A DNA stretch of 64,000 nt from assembly GCF_900094625.1 (NCBI RefSeq), contig NZ_FMAJ01000007.1:1-64000 (forward strand), in the 5' to 3' direction. A program made the position numbers and the translations under genes. The notes under the pieces are model-generated. The model was not told the DNA's origin, did not search any database, and worked only from the letters and a program-made list of their open reading frames with translations. The stretch comes from Rhizobium aethiopicum. Lineage in GTDB: Bacteria > Pseudomonadota > Alphaproteobacteria > Rhizobiales > Rhizobiaceae. How positions within the stretch are numbered: the first letter of the stretch is position 1; every line of letters starts with the position of its first letter. Positions 56,861 through 64,000 of the stretch are shown piece after piece.

Positions 56861-58318
56861 TCAGATGGTTTTTCCGTCAATACTTCTTAAAGGCAGCCCC
56901 GCATAGGGCACCATCGCGAAAACCGCCGAAAGCCTGTTGGCAAAGATGAAATCAAATCGTGTCAAAAAGCGGTCGAAGGGTGCGAAATAGGGCGTCAGTT
57001 CGATCGCTCCGGCCGATTCTGGAGATAAAAAGGTTCCTTCCGAAGATATGGCGGGCGAGGAGGCTACGGCACGTTTCCATGCGGCTTTGGGAAGATGCCG
57101 GGCCCACCCTCCCTCATTCCCGTGCTCGTCACAGGAATCCAGACACGGCACGTCCGCGCCGCGAATGACCTGGTCGCGGGGGACTTTTCCGCGCCCAAGG
57201 ACTTGAGCGCACTGGATTCCTGTGACGAGCACAGGACTGCGGGAGGAATGAGCCGCCTGCGCCTCCACCTTCACGGTCGTTCCCGAGTCGTTTACAGCCT
57301 TGAACCTCCCATCCCACACCCCCGCCTCCCCCGGCAGCAATACCAGCGGCATGATCCCCCGGCTCTCGCGCGTAAGAAAAAGCCCGTCACGCCTGAGATC
57401 GAAAACCGCCCGGCCGGTAGTCACCCGCCCCAGCGCTCCGCCGGCGGCAAATGAGAGGAGGCGCTCCATCCGCGCCCTGCCCGGGACGAATGGCTGCCCG
57501 CCGAAGACCGCCGTCAGGCGGCCGAGTACGTAGTCGAGAATTGCCCGATCCTGCCGTAATCCATCAGGCACCACCTGCCCAAGCAGGCCGGCGTGAAGCC
57601 TGAAATGGCGATCCAGCCATTCGGCGCCTCCGGACGACAGAGCCAGCCGCTTCGCCCAGACGGCGCGGATGTCCGTCTCAGCCGCAGGATCGGCAGATAG
57701 CTGCCGGCGCATCCGCACACGCTCATACTTCATATCCTCGTTGCTGGGATCGTCGATCCAGCCTGCACCTCGCTCTCTCAGGAAAACGCGGATATCCGCG
57801 CGAGTGCAAAAAAGAAGCGGTCGTAGAATCCAGAACCGCCGGTCGAAAAGCACCGCATCGGCAATACCTGATGAAACCTGCTCCGTTCGGATTTCACGCA
57901 TGGCAAGCGTTTCGCGCTGATCATCGAACGTATGGCCGGTGACGATGAGATCGGCGCCGAATGCTTCCGCTGCCTCAGCCAGAAGGCCGTAACGCGCCTC
58001 GCGGGCGGCAGCCATGATAGCGGTCTTCGGCTTGTCGCCGTGCCAGGTGGCTACGGTGTGGGGAATACCGAGCGATGCACAGAGGCCTGCGACCTCACGC
58101 GCTTCATCTGCTGAGCCGGCGCGCAGCGCATGGTCGACAGTTGCGGCGCAAAGGGAAATCTGGAGATGCGGCGCGGCCTTTACGGCTTCAGCGAGGAGGA
58201 GAAGCAGGCCGGTGGAATCGCTGCCGCCCGAGATCGCGACGAGAATGCGCGCAGGACTTCGAAGCGATGCGAGAAACTTGAGGATCGCCTGTTGAGGCGG
58301 GGCGACTTCCGGAGACAT
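56861..58318 (-). CDS. tilS: tRNA(Ile)-lysidine synthase with in-frame repeat insertion
   Basis: The enzyme converts C34 to lysidine in tRNA-Ile2. The PP-loop SGGSDSTG (about 30-37) and VTGHTFDDQRETL, which binds the tRNA and ATP, are present, as is DDPSNED. The length (485) exceeds relatives I know because residues about 360-402 are encoded by a palindromic repeat (57122-57232) that keeps the frame open. The conserved C-terminal part appears weak. It starts 12 bases after the cpoB stop, so it belongs to the same transcript. Confidence 0.88.
   Translation of the reverse strand: MSPEVAPPQQAILKFLASLRSPARILVAISGGSDSTGLLLLLAEAVKAAPHLQISLCAATVDHALRAGSADEAREVAGLCASLGIPHTVATWHGDKPKTAIMAAAREARYGLLAEAAEAFGADLIVTGHTFDDQRETLAMREIRTEQVSSGIADAVLFDRRFWILRPLLFCTRADIRVFLRERGAGWIDDPSNEDMKYERVRMRRQLSADPAAETDIRAVWAKRLALSSGGAEWLDRHFRLHAGLLGQVVPDGLRQDRAILDYVLGRLTAVFGGQPFVPGRARMERLLSFAAGGALGRVTTGRAVFDLRRDGLFLTRESRGIMPLVLLPGEAGVWDGRFKAVNDSGTTVKVEAQAAHSSRSPVLVTGIQCAQVLGRGKVPRDQVIRGADVPCLDSCDEHGNEGGWARHLPKAAWKRAVASSPAISSEGTFLSPESAGAIELTPYFAPFDRFLTRFDFIFANRLSAVFAMVPYAGLPLRSIDGKTI
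57107..57252. repeat. Palindromic repeat inserted in tilS
   Basis: Perfect 21-bp arms at 57122-57142 and 57212-57232 (each containing the core CACAGGAATCCAG or its complement) flank a 69-base centre. Similarity continues imperfectly outside. The element reads through in the tilS frame, giving PVLVTGIQ on one side and LDSCDEHG on the other. It resembles dispersed palindromic elements known in rhizobia and related genomes. Confidence 0.78.
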
Positions 58319-58329
58319 TCCGGAAAACC

Positions 58330-59319
58330 TTAGCAGGCGAGGCGTTTCTGTTCGCTCGCAACCTTGCCTATGACGGCGCGTGACGCCTTCGGATAGCGCT
58401 TCGAGACTTCGCGCAGCGTCGCGCAGGCCGTCTCCTTATTGTCGAGCGCAGCAAGCGACATGCCGAGTTTCAGCAGCATTTCCGGCGCCTTTTCGGAGCT
58501 GCCGTATTTCTGATGCGCATTGAGGAAAGTCTTGGCCGCCTCGTTGTACTTGCCCTGCGAATAGAGCGCTTCGCCAAGCCAGAAATTGGCGTCCGCCGCC
58601 CGCGCGCTGCTCGGGTAACGGGCGATGTACTGGTTGAATTCCTGCTCGGCCGTGCCGTAATCGCCTGACAGTACGTGGCCGTAGGCTGCCTTGTACTGAT
58701 CCGATTCGCTACCGAGCGAGGCGGTCTGCTGCGGCGATCCGCTATTGGCATTGGGAATCGGGCCGGAACCGATGGTGGCGTTCTCGTCGACGGTTCCGCC
58801 GATCGCGTTGCCGTTCTGATCGAAGTCGATCGAGCCGAGCTGCTTCGGCGGCTGGCCGAGGCCGGTATTATCAGGCACATCGGTGGAGGGAGCCGTTTCG
58901 GCCCCCTGTGGTGCTTGGATCACCCTGGCGACGTCGTCGCTCCCGGAAGCTGCCGGCGCGGCTTCGGTCTCGCTCTTTTTGACCGGAGCCTTGGCGCCAC
59001 CGCCGCCGCTACCCGTCTTTTCGAGCTGCTGGAAGCGAAATTCATTGTCTTCCTGCTGTTTGCGGATCGTCTCCTGCATCTGCAGGAGCTGAAAGCTCAT
59101 TTCCTCGATTCGGCCGTTCAGCTGCCGCATCTGTTCTTCGAGCTGCTGCACGCGGATTTCCGCGTCGCCGCTCTGCACCTTGACGACGGGCGGGGTCGAC
59201 TGCTGTTCCGCGGATCGGCCGCCGAGATGCAGCCCGAAGAACGAGGCCGAATAGGCCGCTCGTTCGCTCCCGGTCACAGCCGCCAGGCACAGCATGCCTG
59301 CCACGACAAGTTTCTTCAT
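58330..59319 (-). CDS. cpoB: Tol-Pal system coordinator (YbgF/CpoB)
   Basis: The 329-residue periplasmic protein has a signal peptide, an N-terminal coiled coil (about 45-105, RVQQLEEQMRQLNGRIEEM), a low-complexity linker and C-terminal TPR repeats (YKAAYGHVLSGDYGTAEQEF; NFWLGEALYSQGKYNEAAKTF). CpoB links peptidoglycan synthesis with Tol-driven constriction. The start at 59319 has AGGACGATAC before it. It follows pal after a terminator. Confidence 0.9.
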   Translation of the reverse strand: MKKLVVAGMLCLAAVTGSERAAYSASFFGLHLGGRSAEQQSTPPVVKVQSGDAEIRVQQLEEQMRQLNGRIEEMSFQLLQMQETIRKQQEDNEFRFQQLEKTGSGGGGAKAPVKKSETEAAPAASGSDDVARVIQAPQGAETAPSTDVPDNTGLGQPPKQLGSIDFDQNGNAIGGTVDENATIGSGPIPNANSGSPQQTASLGSESDQYKAAYGHVLSGDYGTAEQEFNQYIARYPSSARAADANFWLGEALYSQGKYNEAAKTFLNAHQKYGSSEKAPEMLLKLGMSLAALDNKETACATLREVSKRYPKASRAVIGKVASEQKRLAC

Positions 59320-59422
59320 ATGTATCGTCCTGTCCCAGTGATTCTTCGCGCCATCAGGCACGAACAGGAGATTTTTCCAATTGCTGTCAAAAAGCAACGG
59401 AGTCTGGCCAAAGTGTGGTCAA

Positions 59423-59456
59423 AAAGAAAAGGCGGCCCCTGACGGGACCGCCTTCC
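59423..59456 (-). terminator. Terminator downstream of pal
   Basis: On the minus strand AAGGCGGTCC and GGGCCGCCTT pair (one G-U) around a short loop and are followed by TTCTTTTTGAC. It lies between pal and cpoB, so cpoB-tilS may rely on read-through or its own promoter. Confidence 0.82.
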
Positions 59457-59478
59457 AAAAACAAAATATTTCTGGAAA

Positions 59479-60015
59479 TTACATGCCGGCGCCGCCAAGC
59501 ACGGTGACCGCGCGGCGATTCTGCGACCAGCAGGAAATATCGTCACAGACGGCGACCGGCCGTTCCTTGCCGTAGGAGATCGTCTTCATGCGCTGCGCCG
59601 GAACGCCGCGGGAAGCGAGGTAGTCCTTGGTAGCGGCAGCGCGACGAGCCCCGAGTGCGAGGTTGTATTCGCGCGTGCCGCGTTCGTCGGCATGGCCTTC
59701 AACGGTGATCTGGTAGTTCGGGTAACGACCGAGCCACTGGGCCTGACGGTCGAGTGTCTGAGCGGCATCGGCGCGGATCGACGTGGAGTCGGTGTCGAAG
59801 AAGATGCGGTCGCCGACATTGACCGTGAAGTCCTGGGTCGAGCCCGGCGTCGCGGCACCTGCGCCAAGACCCATATCGCCGGCGCTGTTCGGCATGCCGC
59901 CGTTCTTCTTGTTGGCGCAACCGGCAAGCGCGAGACCGGCGACAAGCGCGATCATGACGGGGTTGCGGGCGAAATTCTGCATGCGGCTCATTGCCGGGGT
60001 GTGAATTCGGCTCAT
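59479..60015 (-). CDS. pal: Peptidoglycan-associated lipoprotein
   Basis: The outer-membrane lipoprotein binds peptidoglycan and TolB. The start ATG 60015 has AAGGAGA upstream, giving 178 residues with lipobox LALAGC at Cys33; ATG 59991 would give a more usual signal length (Cys25). The OmpA-like domain has TVEGHADERGTREYNLALGARRA. The gene follows tolB. Confidence 0.95.
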   Translation of the reverse strand: MSRIHTPAMSRMQNFARNPVMIALVAGLALAGCANKKNGGMPNSAGDMGLGAGAATPGSTQDFTVNVGDRIFFDTDSTSIRADAAQTLDRQAQWLGRYPNYQITVEGHADERGTREYNLALGARRAAATKDYLASRGVPAQRMKTISYGKERPVAVCDDISCWSQNRRAVTVLGGAGM

Positions 60016-60164
60016 GGCCGGGTCTCCTTGCGATTTCAGGGTTTCCGGACAGTAACCGCACTCGGTTAACCGCCCCTCAAAGATTATGGTTAACAATTCA
60101 CTGATTTGTCCGTAGTCGCCCGGTTTCCATGATTCTTGGGCGACAAGAAGGCGTGCCGCGCCCC

Positions 60165-61472
60165 TTACTCCAGAAGCGGCGACCAGGCCGGGTCGGAGCC
60201 GTAGCTAGGCGTCTTGACGACCTGTTCGTTGTAACCGGTCAGATCGATCGAATAGAGCTGCGGACCCCCCGACCCCGCCGCCTGGCGGAAGAACATCAGC
60301 ACACGACCGTTCGGCGCCCAGGTCGGGCCCTCATTGTGGAAGCCGGTCGTCAGAATGCGCTCGCCCGAGCCATCCGGCTTCATCACGCCGATCGAGAACT
60401 TGCCGCCGGACTGCTTGGTGAAGGCTATGAGATCGCCGCGCGGCGACCAGACCGGCGTCGAATAGGAGCCGTCACCAAAGGAAATGCGGGTCTGGCCGGA
60501 GCCGTCGGCATTCATCACGTAGATCTGCGGCTTGCCGCCGCGGTCGCTTTCAAAGCTGACGCGCGCACCATCAGGCGAATAGGAGGGCGAGGTGTCGATC
60601 GCCGCCGTGGAGGTCAGCCGTGTCGTCGTGCGCGAGCGCAGGTCCATCGTATAGATGTTGGAATTGCCTTCCTGCTGCAGGCTCATGATCACCTTCTGCC
60701 CATCCGGCGAAAAGCGCGGCGAAAAGGTCATGCCCGGGAAGTTGCCGACGACCTCGCGCTGCCCGGTTTCCAGCTGCAGCAGATAGACACGCGGCTGCTG
60801 GTTGGCGAAGGACATGTAGGTGACTTCCTGCCGGCTCGGCGAGAAGCGCGGCGTCAGCACGAGATCGCTGCCGTCCGTCAGCATGCGCACGTTGAAGCCG
60901 TCCTGGTCCATGATCGCCAGCTGCCGCTTGCGCTGCTGCTTGGTGCCGGATTCGGAGACGAAAACGACGCGGGTGTCGAAATAGCCCTCTTCACCCGTGA
61001 TCTGCTTATAGATCGCATCGGCAATGATATGGGCAACGCGGCGCCAGTTCTCCGGCTGGGTAAAGAACTGCTGACCGGTCATCTGCTGACCGGCGAACGG
61101 ATCCCAGAGCCGGAATTCGGCTCGAAGACGGCCATCCGCTTCCTTGGTAACCCGGCCGGTGACCAAAGCCTGTGCATTGATGACCTTCCAGTCCTCGAAA
61201 CGCGGCGCCGCATCCGGATTGGAGATCTTTTCGATAAAGGCGGATTTGTTGATCGGTGCGAAGAGACCAGACCGCTGTAAGTCGGCGGCGATGACCTGCG
61301 AAACCTGCGCGCCCATGTCGCCCTGGAAGTCCGTCACCGCAATCGGCATCGGCTGGACATTGCCTTTTCGAAGATCGAGGGTGACCAACGCGTTCGCCGG
61401 CGTCGTAAAGGATACGACCCCAAGCAGGCCTGCAATGACCATCAGAGCGCGGATGAGGGAACACTTGACCAT
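60165..61472 (-). CDS. tolB: Tol-Pal system translocation protein
   Basis: The 435-residue periplasmic protein has a signal peptide (ending TPANA), an N-terminal domain that takes part in TolA contact and a beta-propeller with repeated SPDG/WSP motifs ([42 protein letters not shown]). The start at 61472 is chosen because the signal peptide follows; ATG 61493 is possible. Confidence 0.95.
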   Translation of the reverse strand: MVKCSLIRALMVIAGLLGVVSFTTPANALVTLDLRKGNVQPMPIAVTDFQGDMGAQVSQVIAADLQRSGLFAPINKSAFIEKISNPDAAPRFEDWKVINAQALVTGRVTKEADGRLRAEFRLWDPFAGQQMTGQQFFTQPENWRRVAHIIADAIYKQITGEEGYFDTRVVFVSESGTKQQRKRQLAIMDQDGFNVRMLTDGSDLVLTPRFSPSRQEVTYMSFANQQPRVYLLQLETGQREVVGNFPGMTFSPRFSPDGQKVIMSLQQEGNSNIYTMDLRSRTTTRLTSTAAIDTSPSYSPDGARVSFESDRGGKPQIYVMNADGSGQTRISFGDGSYSTPVWSPRGDLIAFTKQSGGKFSIGVMKPDGSGERILTTGFHNEGPTWAPNGRVLMFFRQAAGSGGPQLYSIDLTGYNEQVVKTPSYGSDPAWSPLLE

Positions 61473-61494
61473 ATCAAACAAGCCTTTCAGCATC

Positions 61495-61941
61495 TTATTG
61501 GGTAAGAGCGCTGGTGTCGAAATTGAAAACAACTTCCTTCCAGACATCGTATTTATCCTTCGGAAGCATCGTAAATGGAGCTGCCCGCCGAACGGCGCGA
61601 AGGCCAGAATCGGCAAGACTTTTTCGCGCACGCTCACTGCCACCGGTGACCTGCACATCAGGGTTGCCGACGATCTGCCCGTCTCTGGCTAGCTTTATGC
61701 GGATCGTCAAACGCACGCTGCCGATGTCTTTCAGGCGATTGTCAACGAAGAATCGACTTCCGATCGCGTTTCGCACCGCGTCAAATTCAGCCCCAGTGAG
61801 GACCGGCGAATTTGCTTCGCTGTTTCGGCGATCAGCGGTCTCCGAATTTGCATTGAAAGGAAATGCGAGGCCAAGGATCAACCCGGTCAGCACCGCGTAT
61901 CTCCCGAAAGATTTCGCGAGATGGATCGGATTTCTCAGCAT
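61495..61941 (-). CDS. Free-standing TolA C-terminal-domain-like periplasmic protein
   Basis: The 148-residue protein has a signal peptide (about 33 residues, ending FNANS) and a domain that parallels the end of the upstream Tol[20 protein letters not shown] against VITVHFKLDKDGNIIGQPEI, and [16 protein letters not shown] against LPMDKYDVWNEVVLNF. There is no transmembrane anchor or long linker. It starts at the base after the tolA stop (TGAATG) and ends just before tolB. A tolA partial duplication is the simplest origin. The function is unknown; it could compete with or assist TolA-III. Confidence 0.8.
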   Translation of the reverse strand: MLRNPIHLAKSFGRYAVLTGLILGLAFPFNANSETADRRNSEANSPVLTGAEFDAVRNAIGSRFFVDNRLKDIGSVRLTIRIKLARDGQIVGNPDVQVTGGSERARKSLADSGLRAVRRAAPFTMLPKDKYDVWKEVVFNFDTSALTQ

Positions 61942-63087
61942 TCAAATCCCCATATCGCTGGGATGAAAATTAAGAACGACCTCGTTCCACACGTCGTACT
62001 TGTCCATCGGAAGGTTCGTGCGGAACGACGGAGCAGATTTCATCACGGCACGGTAAGCGCCACTTTCCAGCGCACGACGCGTTGAATCGGTGCTGCTTCC
62101 ACCGGAAGACTCAATTTCAGGCTGGCCGATAATGTTTCCATCTTTGTCGAGTTTGAAATGCACGGTGATGACCATGCCGGAAAGGCCTTCCATTCCCGGA
62201 GTGATCAGCCAGTTACCCTCGATCAAACCCTTTAGCGCATCTTCTTCGCTTTGACTGAGCTTGGAGCCGCCATTGCTCTTCTTCGCCCCCAGCGACGCCT
62301 CCTGCGTCGAGCGCTTGGCGCCGCCGGCGGAGGGATCCGTCTTGTTCAGCAAGGCCGAAATCTCGTCCGCGTTGAAGTCGCTCTTCATTGAAGAAGCCGA
62401 TTTCGCCACTTCCTGTTTCTTGTCGGCTTTCTTCTTGTCTGTCGGTTTTTCTGCAGCCTTCGGCTCGTCCGGCGTTTTTTCCGGCGGCTTTTCGGCCGTC
62501 TTCTGCGGTTCCGGCGGCTTAACCTGTGGCTTGACGACCGGCGTCGGCACCTTGTCCGGCAATGCTTCGGCATCCGGCTTCGGCGGCTCCTCAGGCTTGG
62601 CTTGTTCTTCCGGCGGTTTTTCCTCAGGCTTCGGCGGCGTCACCTCGACCGGCTTGGGCGGCGGAATGGAAGCGACTTCCTTCGGCTGCTCGACCTCGGT
62701 CTCTTCCTTGTTGACTTCCTTGACGTCGTTCGGCTTGGGGTCGACCTGCGGCAGCGGCTTTTCGCTGGAATTGGCGGCAGCCGCCTCGCTGTTGCTCGGT
62801 TTGGCGTTCGGGACCGGCGGCGTCTTCAGGTCGACATTGTTGTCGCCGGCATTCTCGGCCGGCTGCGCGATCGGTGGCCGCGTCGTCGGCACAGGGGCGG
62901 AAGTCTCCTTCTTCGGAGCCTTCTTGTCGCCCTGCTGCATCTGGGTGATGGATTCCACCGGCACGAGGTCGACCGGCATCGCCTCGAAATCCTCCACCTT
63001 GAAGGATTCCGGCGCGCCGAGCGATACCATCGCCCAGGTAAGCACCAGGCAGTGCAGAACAGCAGATGTGACGACGCTGGCCTTCAT
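61942..63087 (-). CDS. tolA: Tol-Pal system energy-transducing protein
   Basis: The 381-residue protein has one N-terminal membrane helix (about 7-24, SAVLHCLVLTWAMVSLG), a long proline/lysine/glutamate-rich linker (about 50-235) that spans the periplasm, and a C-terminal TonB/TolA-type domain (about 290-381). It transmits TolQR energy to Pal/TolB at the division site. It lies eight bases after tolR. Confidence 0.93.
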   Translation of the reverse strand: MKASVVTSAVLHCLVLTWAMVSLGAPESFKVEDFEAMPVDLVPVESITQMQQGDKKAPKKETSAPVPTTRPPIAQPAENAGDNNVDLKTPPVPNAKPSNSEAAAANSSEKPLPQVDPKPNDVKEVNKEETEVEQPKEVASIPPPKPVEVTPPKPEEKPPEEQAKPEEPPKPDAEALPDKVPTPVVKPQVKPPEPQKTAEKPPEKTPDEPKAAEKPTDKKKADKKQEVAKSASSMKSDFNADEISALLNKTDPSAGGAKRSTQEASLGAKKSNGGSKLSQSEEDALKGLIEGNWLITPGMEGLSGMVITVHFKLDKDGNIIGQPEIESSGGSSTDSTRRALESGAYRAVMKSAPSFRTNLPMDKYDVWNEVVLNFHPSDMGI

Positions 63088-63095
63088 TTTGAGCG

Positions 63096-63551
63096 CTATT
63101 GGTCCTTCTTCTGCTGCGTCACCAGACCGATATTCTTGAAACCGGCCCCCTGGATGCGAGCCATGACGTCGGCGATAACGCCGTAGGGCGCCGTCGCGTC
63201 GCCGCGCACGAAGATACGTTCGTTATAGCCGGTGGTCGCGATCGCCTCGAGCTTGGCGGCGATCTCGGCCGCCGGAATCGGCGTTTCCTGCAGGAACACT
63301 TCGCCGTCGTTCTTGACCGAAATCGTGATCGGCTGCGTCTCGGAATTCAGCGCCTTGGCCTGCGTTTCCGGCAGGTCGATCGGCACGCCGACGGTCATCA
63401 TCGGTGCAGCGACCATGAAGATGATCAGAAGCACGAGCATGACGTCGACGAGCGGCGTCACGTTGATCTCAGAAATGACGGCCTTGTTCCGACCGCCGCG
63501 ACGGCGGCGTCCGCCGCCCCCGCCGCCATTGCCTCCAACAGCCATACCCAT
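63096..63551 (-). CDS. tolR: Tol-Pal system proton-channel subunit TolR
   Basis: The 151-residue ExbD/TolR-family protein has a Gly- and Arg-rich cytoplasmic N-terminus, one membrane helix containing the essential aspartate (INVTPLVDVMLVLLIIFMVA) and a periplasmic domain (DKYxx-free, ending GFKNIGLVTQQ). With TolQ it forms the proton-driven motor. Confidence 0.95.
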   Translation of the reverse strand: MGMAVGGNGGGGGGRRRRGGRNKAVISEINVTPLVDVMLVLLIIFMVAAPMMTVGVPIDLPETQAKALNSETQPITISVKNDGEVFLQETPIPAAEIAAKLEAIATTGYNERIFVRGDATAPYGVIADVMARIQGAGFKNIGLVTQQKKDQ

Positions 63552-63569
63552 GTCAGAATACTCCGTTGG

Positions 63570-64000
63570 TTACTGAGCGGCAGCGCGCGGCTGCAGCTTC
63601 TCGTCGATCTGGCGCGAAAGTATGGCGGAGAATTCGTCCGCGAAACCTTCCATGCGCGCCGAGAGCTTGCCGGCATCGGCCGAGAACTTGTTGTAGGCGA
63701 TGACCGCCGGGATAGCGGCGACGAGGCCGATCGCCGTGGCGAGAAGCGCCTCGGCGATACCCGGTGCTACGACCGCAAGGTTGGTCGACTTCGAACCGGC
63801 GATCGCCTGGAACGAGGTCATGATGCCGACGACCGTGCCGAAGAGGCCGATGAACGGACCGGCCGAGCCGATGGTCGCGAGCGATCCGAGGCGTGCGCCG
63901 AGATATTCGGTTTCACGGGCGAGCGTCACGTCCATCGCCCGGTCGATACGCATCTGCAGGCCGATTGGCGAGCGGGCGCCGCGTTCGAAGGATTTCTTCC
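63570..64000 (-). CDS. tolQ: Tol-Pal system proton-channel subunit TolQ (5' end outside the window)
   Basis: About 143 residues of the C-terminal part are present. The frame is open up to position 64000, so the true start lies to the right. The MotA/ExbB/TolQ core is clear: LATIGSAGPFIGLFGTVVGIM and IAEALLATAIGLVAAIPAV. An internal ATG at 63953 is not the start. The stop is 18 bases before tolR. Confidence 0.93.
   Translation of the reverse strand, partial: KKSFERGARSPIGLQMRIDRAMDVTLARETEYLGARLGSLATIGSAGPFIGLFGTVVGIMTSFQAIAGSKSTNLAVVAPGIAEALLATAIGLVAAIPAVIAYNKFSADAGKLSARMEGFADEFSAILSRQIDEKLQPRAAAQ

Noticed and set aside
62261..63139. 292-codon Ser/Gly/Phe-rich plus-strand frame opposite tolA
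   Set aside because: Its unusual composition is the mirror of the Pro/Lys/Glu linker of TolA, not a real protein.

Overview
The window is chromosomal DNA from a member of the Rhizobiaceae, most likely the Rhizobium etli / R. leguminosarum group. The assignment rests on protein-level recognition and layout: the alphaproteobacterial tolQRAB-pal-cpoB-tilS-ftsH-glmM block, a serC-serA pair behind a serC-type RNA leader, an rrn leader of rhizobial type, two rhizobial intergenic repeat families, a high coding GC content and many ABC uptake systems. I saw no prophage, transposase, plasmid replication gene or CRISPR array. The DNA is dense, mostly ordinary core and catabolic chromosome.

Layout. 1-313 (minus) is the promoter and leader of an rRNA operon whose 16S gene lies just off the left edge. 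600-5940 holds a DUF883-type membrane protein behind a probable general-stress promoter, a small hypothetical gene, an rRNA pseudouridine synthase, a phosphoribosyltransferase, an SLC13/RCK permease and purC. 6046-12765 is a TetR-regulated tripartite RND efflux operon closed by a terminator. 12930-20393 is a LacI-headed operon with a polyamine-type ABC transporter, a nucleoside hydrolase and adenine deaminase, read here as purine (nucleoside) uptake and salvage. 20457-28331 (minus) is a two-component system of DctB/DctD type followed by a tctCBA tripartite tricarboxylate transporter and an M20 amidohydrolase. 28441-31446 contains a sulfite-oxidase-like protein and a cobalamin-riboswitch operon cbtB-cbtA plus a third, undescribed membrane-anchored protein, with a histidine phosphatase diverging from it.

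31546-37390 has a 38-residue membrane peptide, a GGDEF-EAL protein and the ackA-xfp phosphoketolase operon. 37437-44328 has divergent pobR/pobA (4-hydroxybenzoate hydroxylation) followed by a five-gene branched-chain-type ABC transporter that may import an aromatic acid. 44634-48961 holds a VCBS-like protein, tRNA-Met, mnmA, an EamA permease and an 88-residue protein behind a near-perfect EcfG-type promoter. 49035-54592 (minus) holds serA, serC, an outer membrane beta-barrel protein and glmM. 54833-64000 (minus) holds ftsH, tilS, cpoB, pal, tolB, a free-standing TolA-C-like protein, tolA, tolR and a partial tolQ.

The observations I would follow first are: the third gene of the B12-riboswitch cbtBA operon, whose predicted mature protein starts with histidine; the separate TolA C-terminal-domain protein encoded between tolA and tolB; the in-frame palindromic repeat inside tilS; and the coupling of a polyamine-class ABC transporter to purine salvage enzymes.
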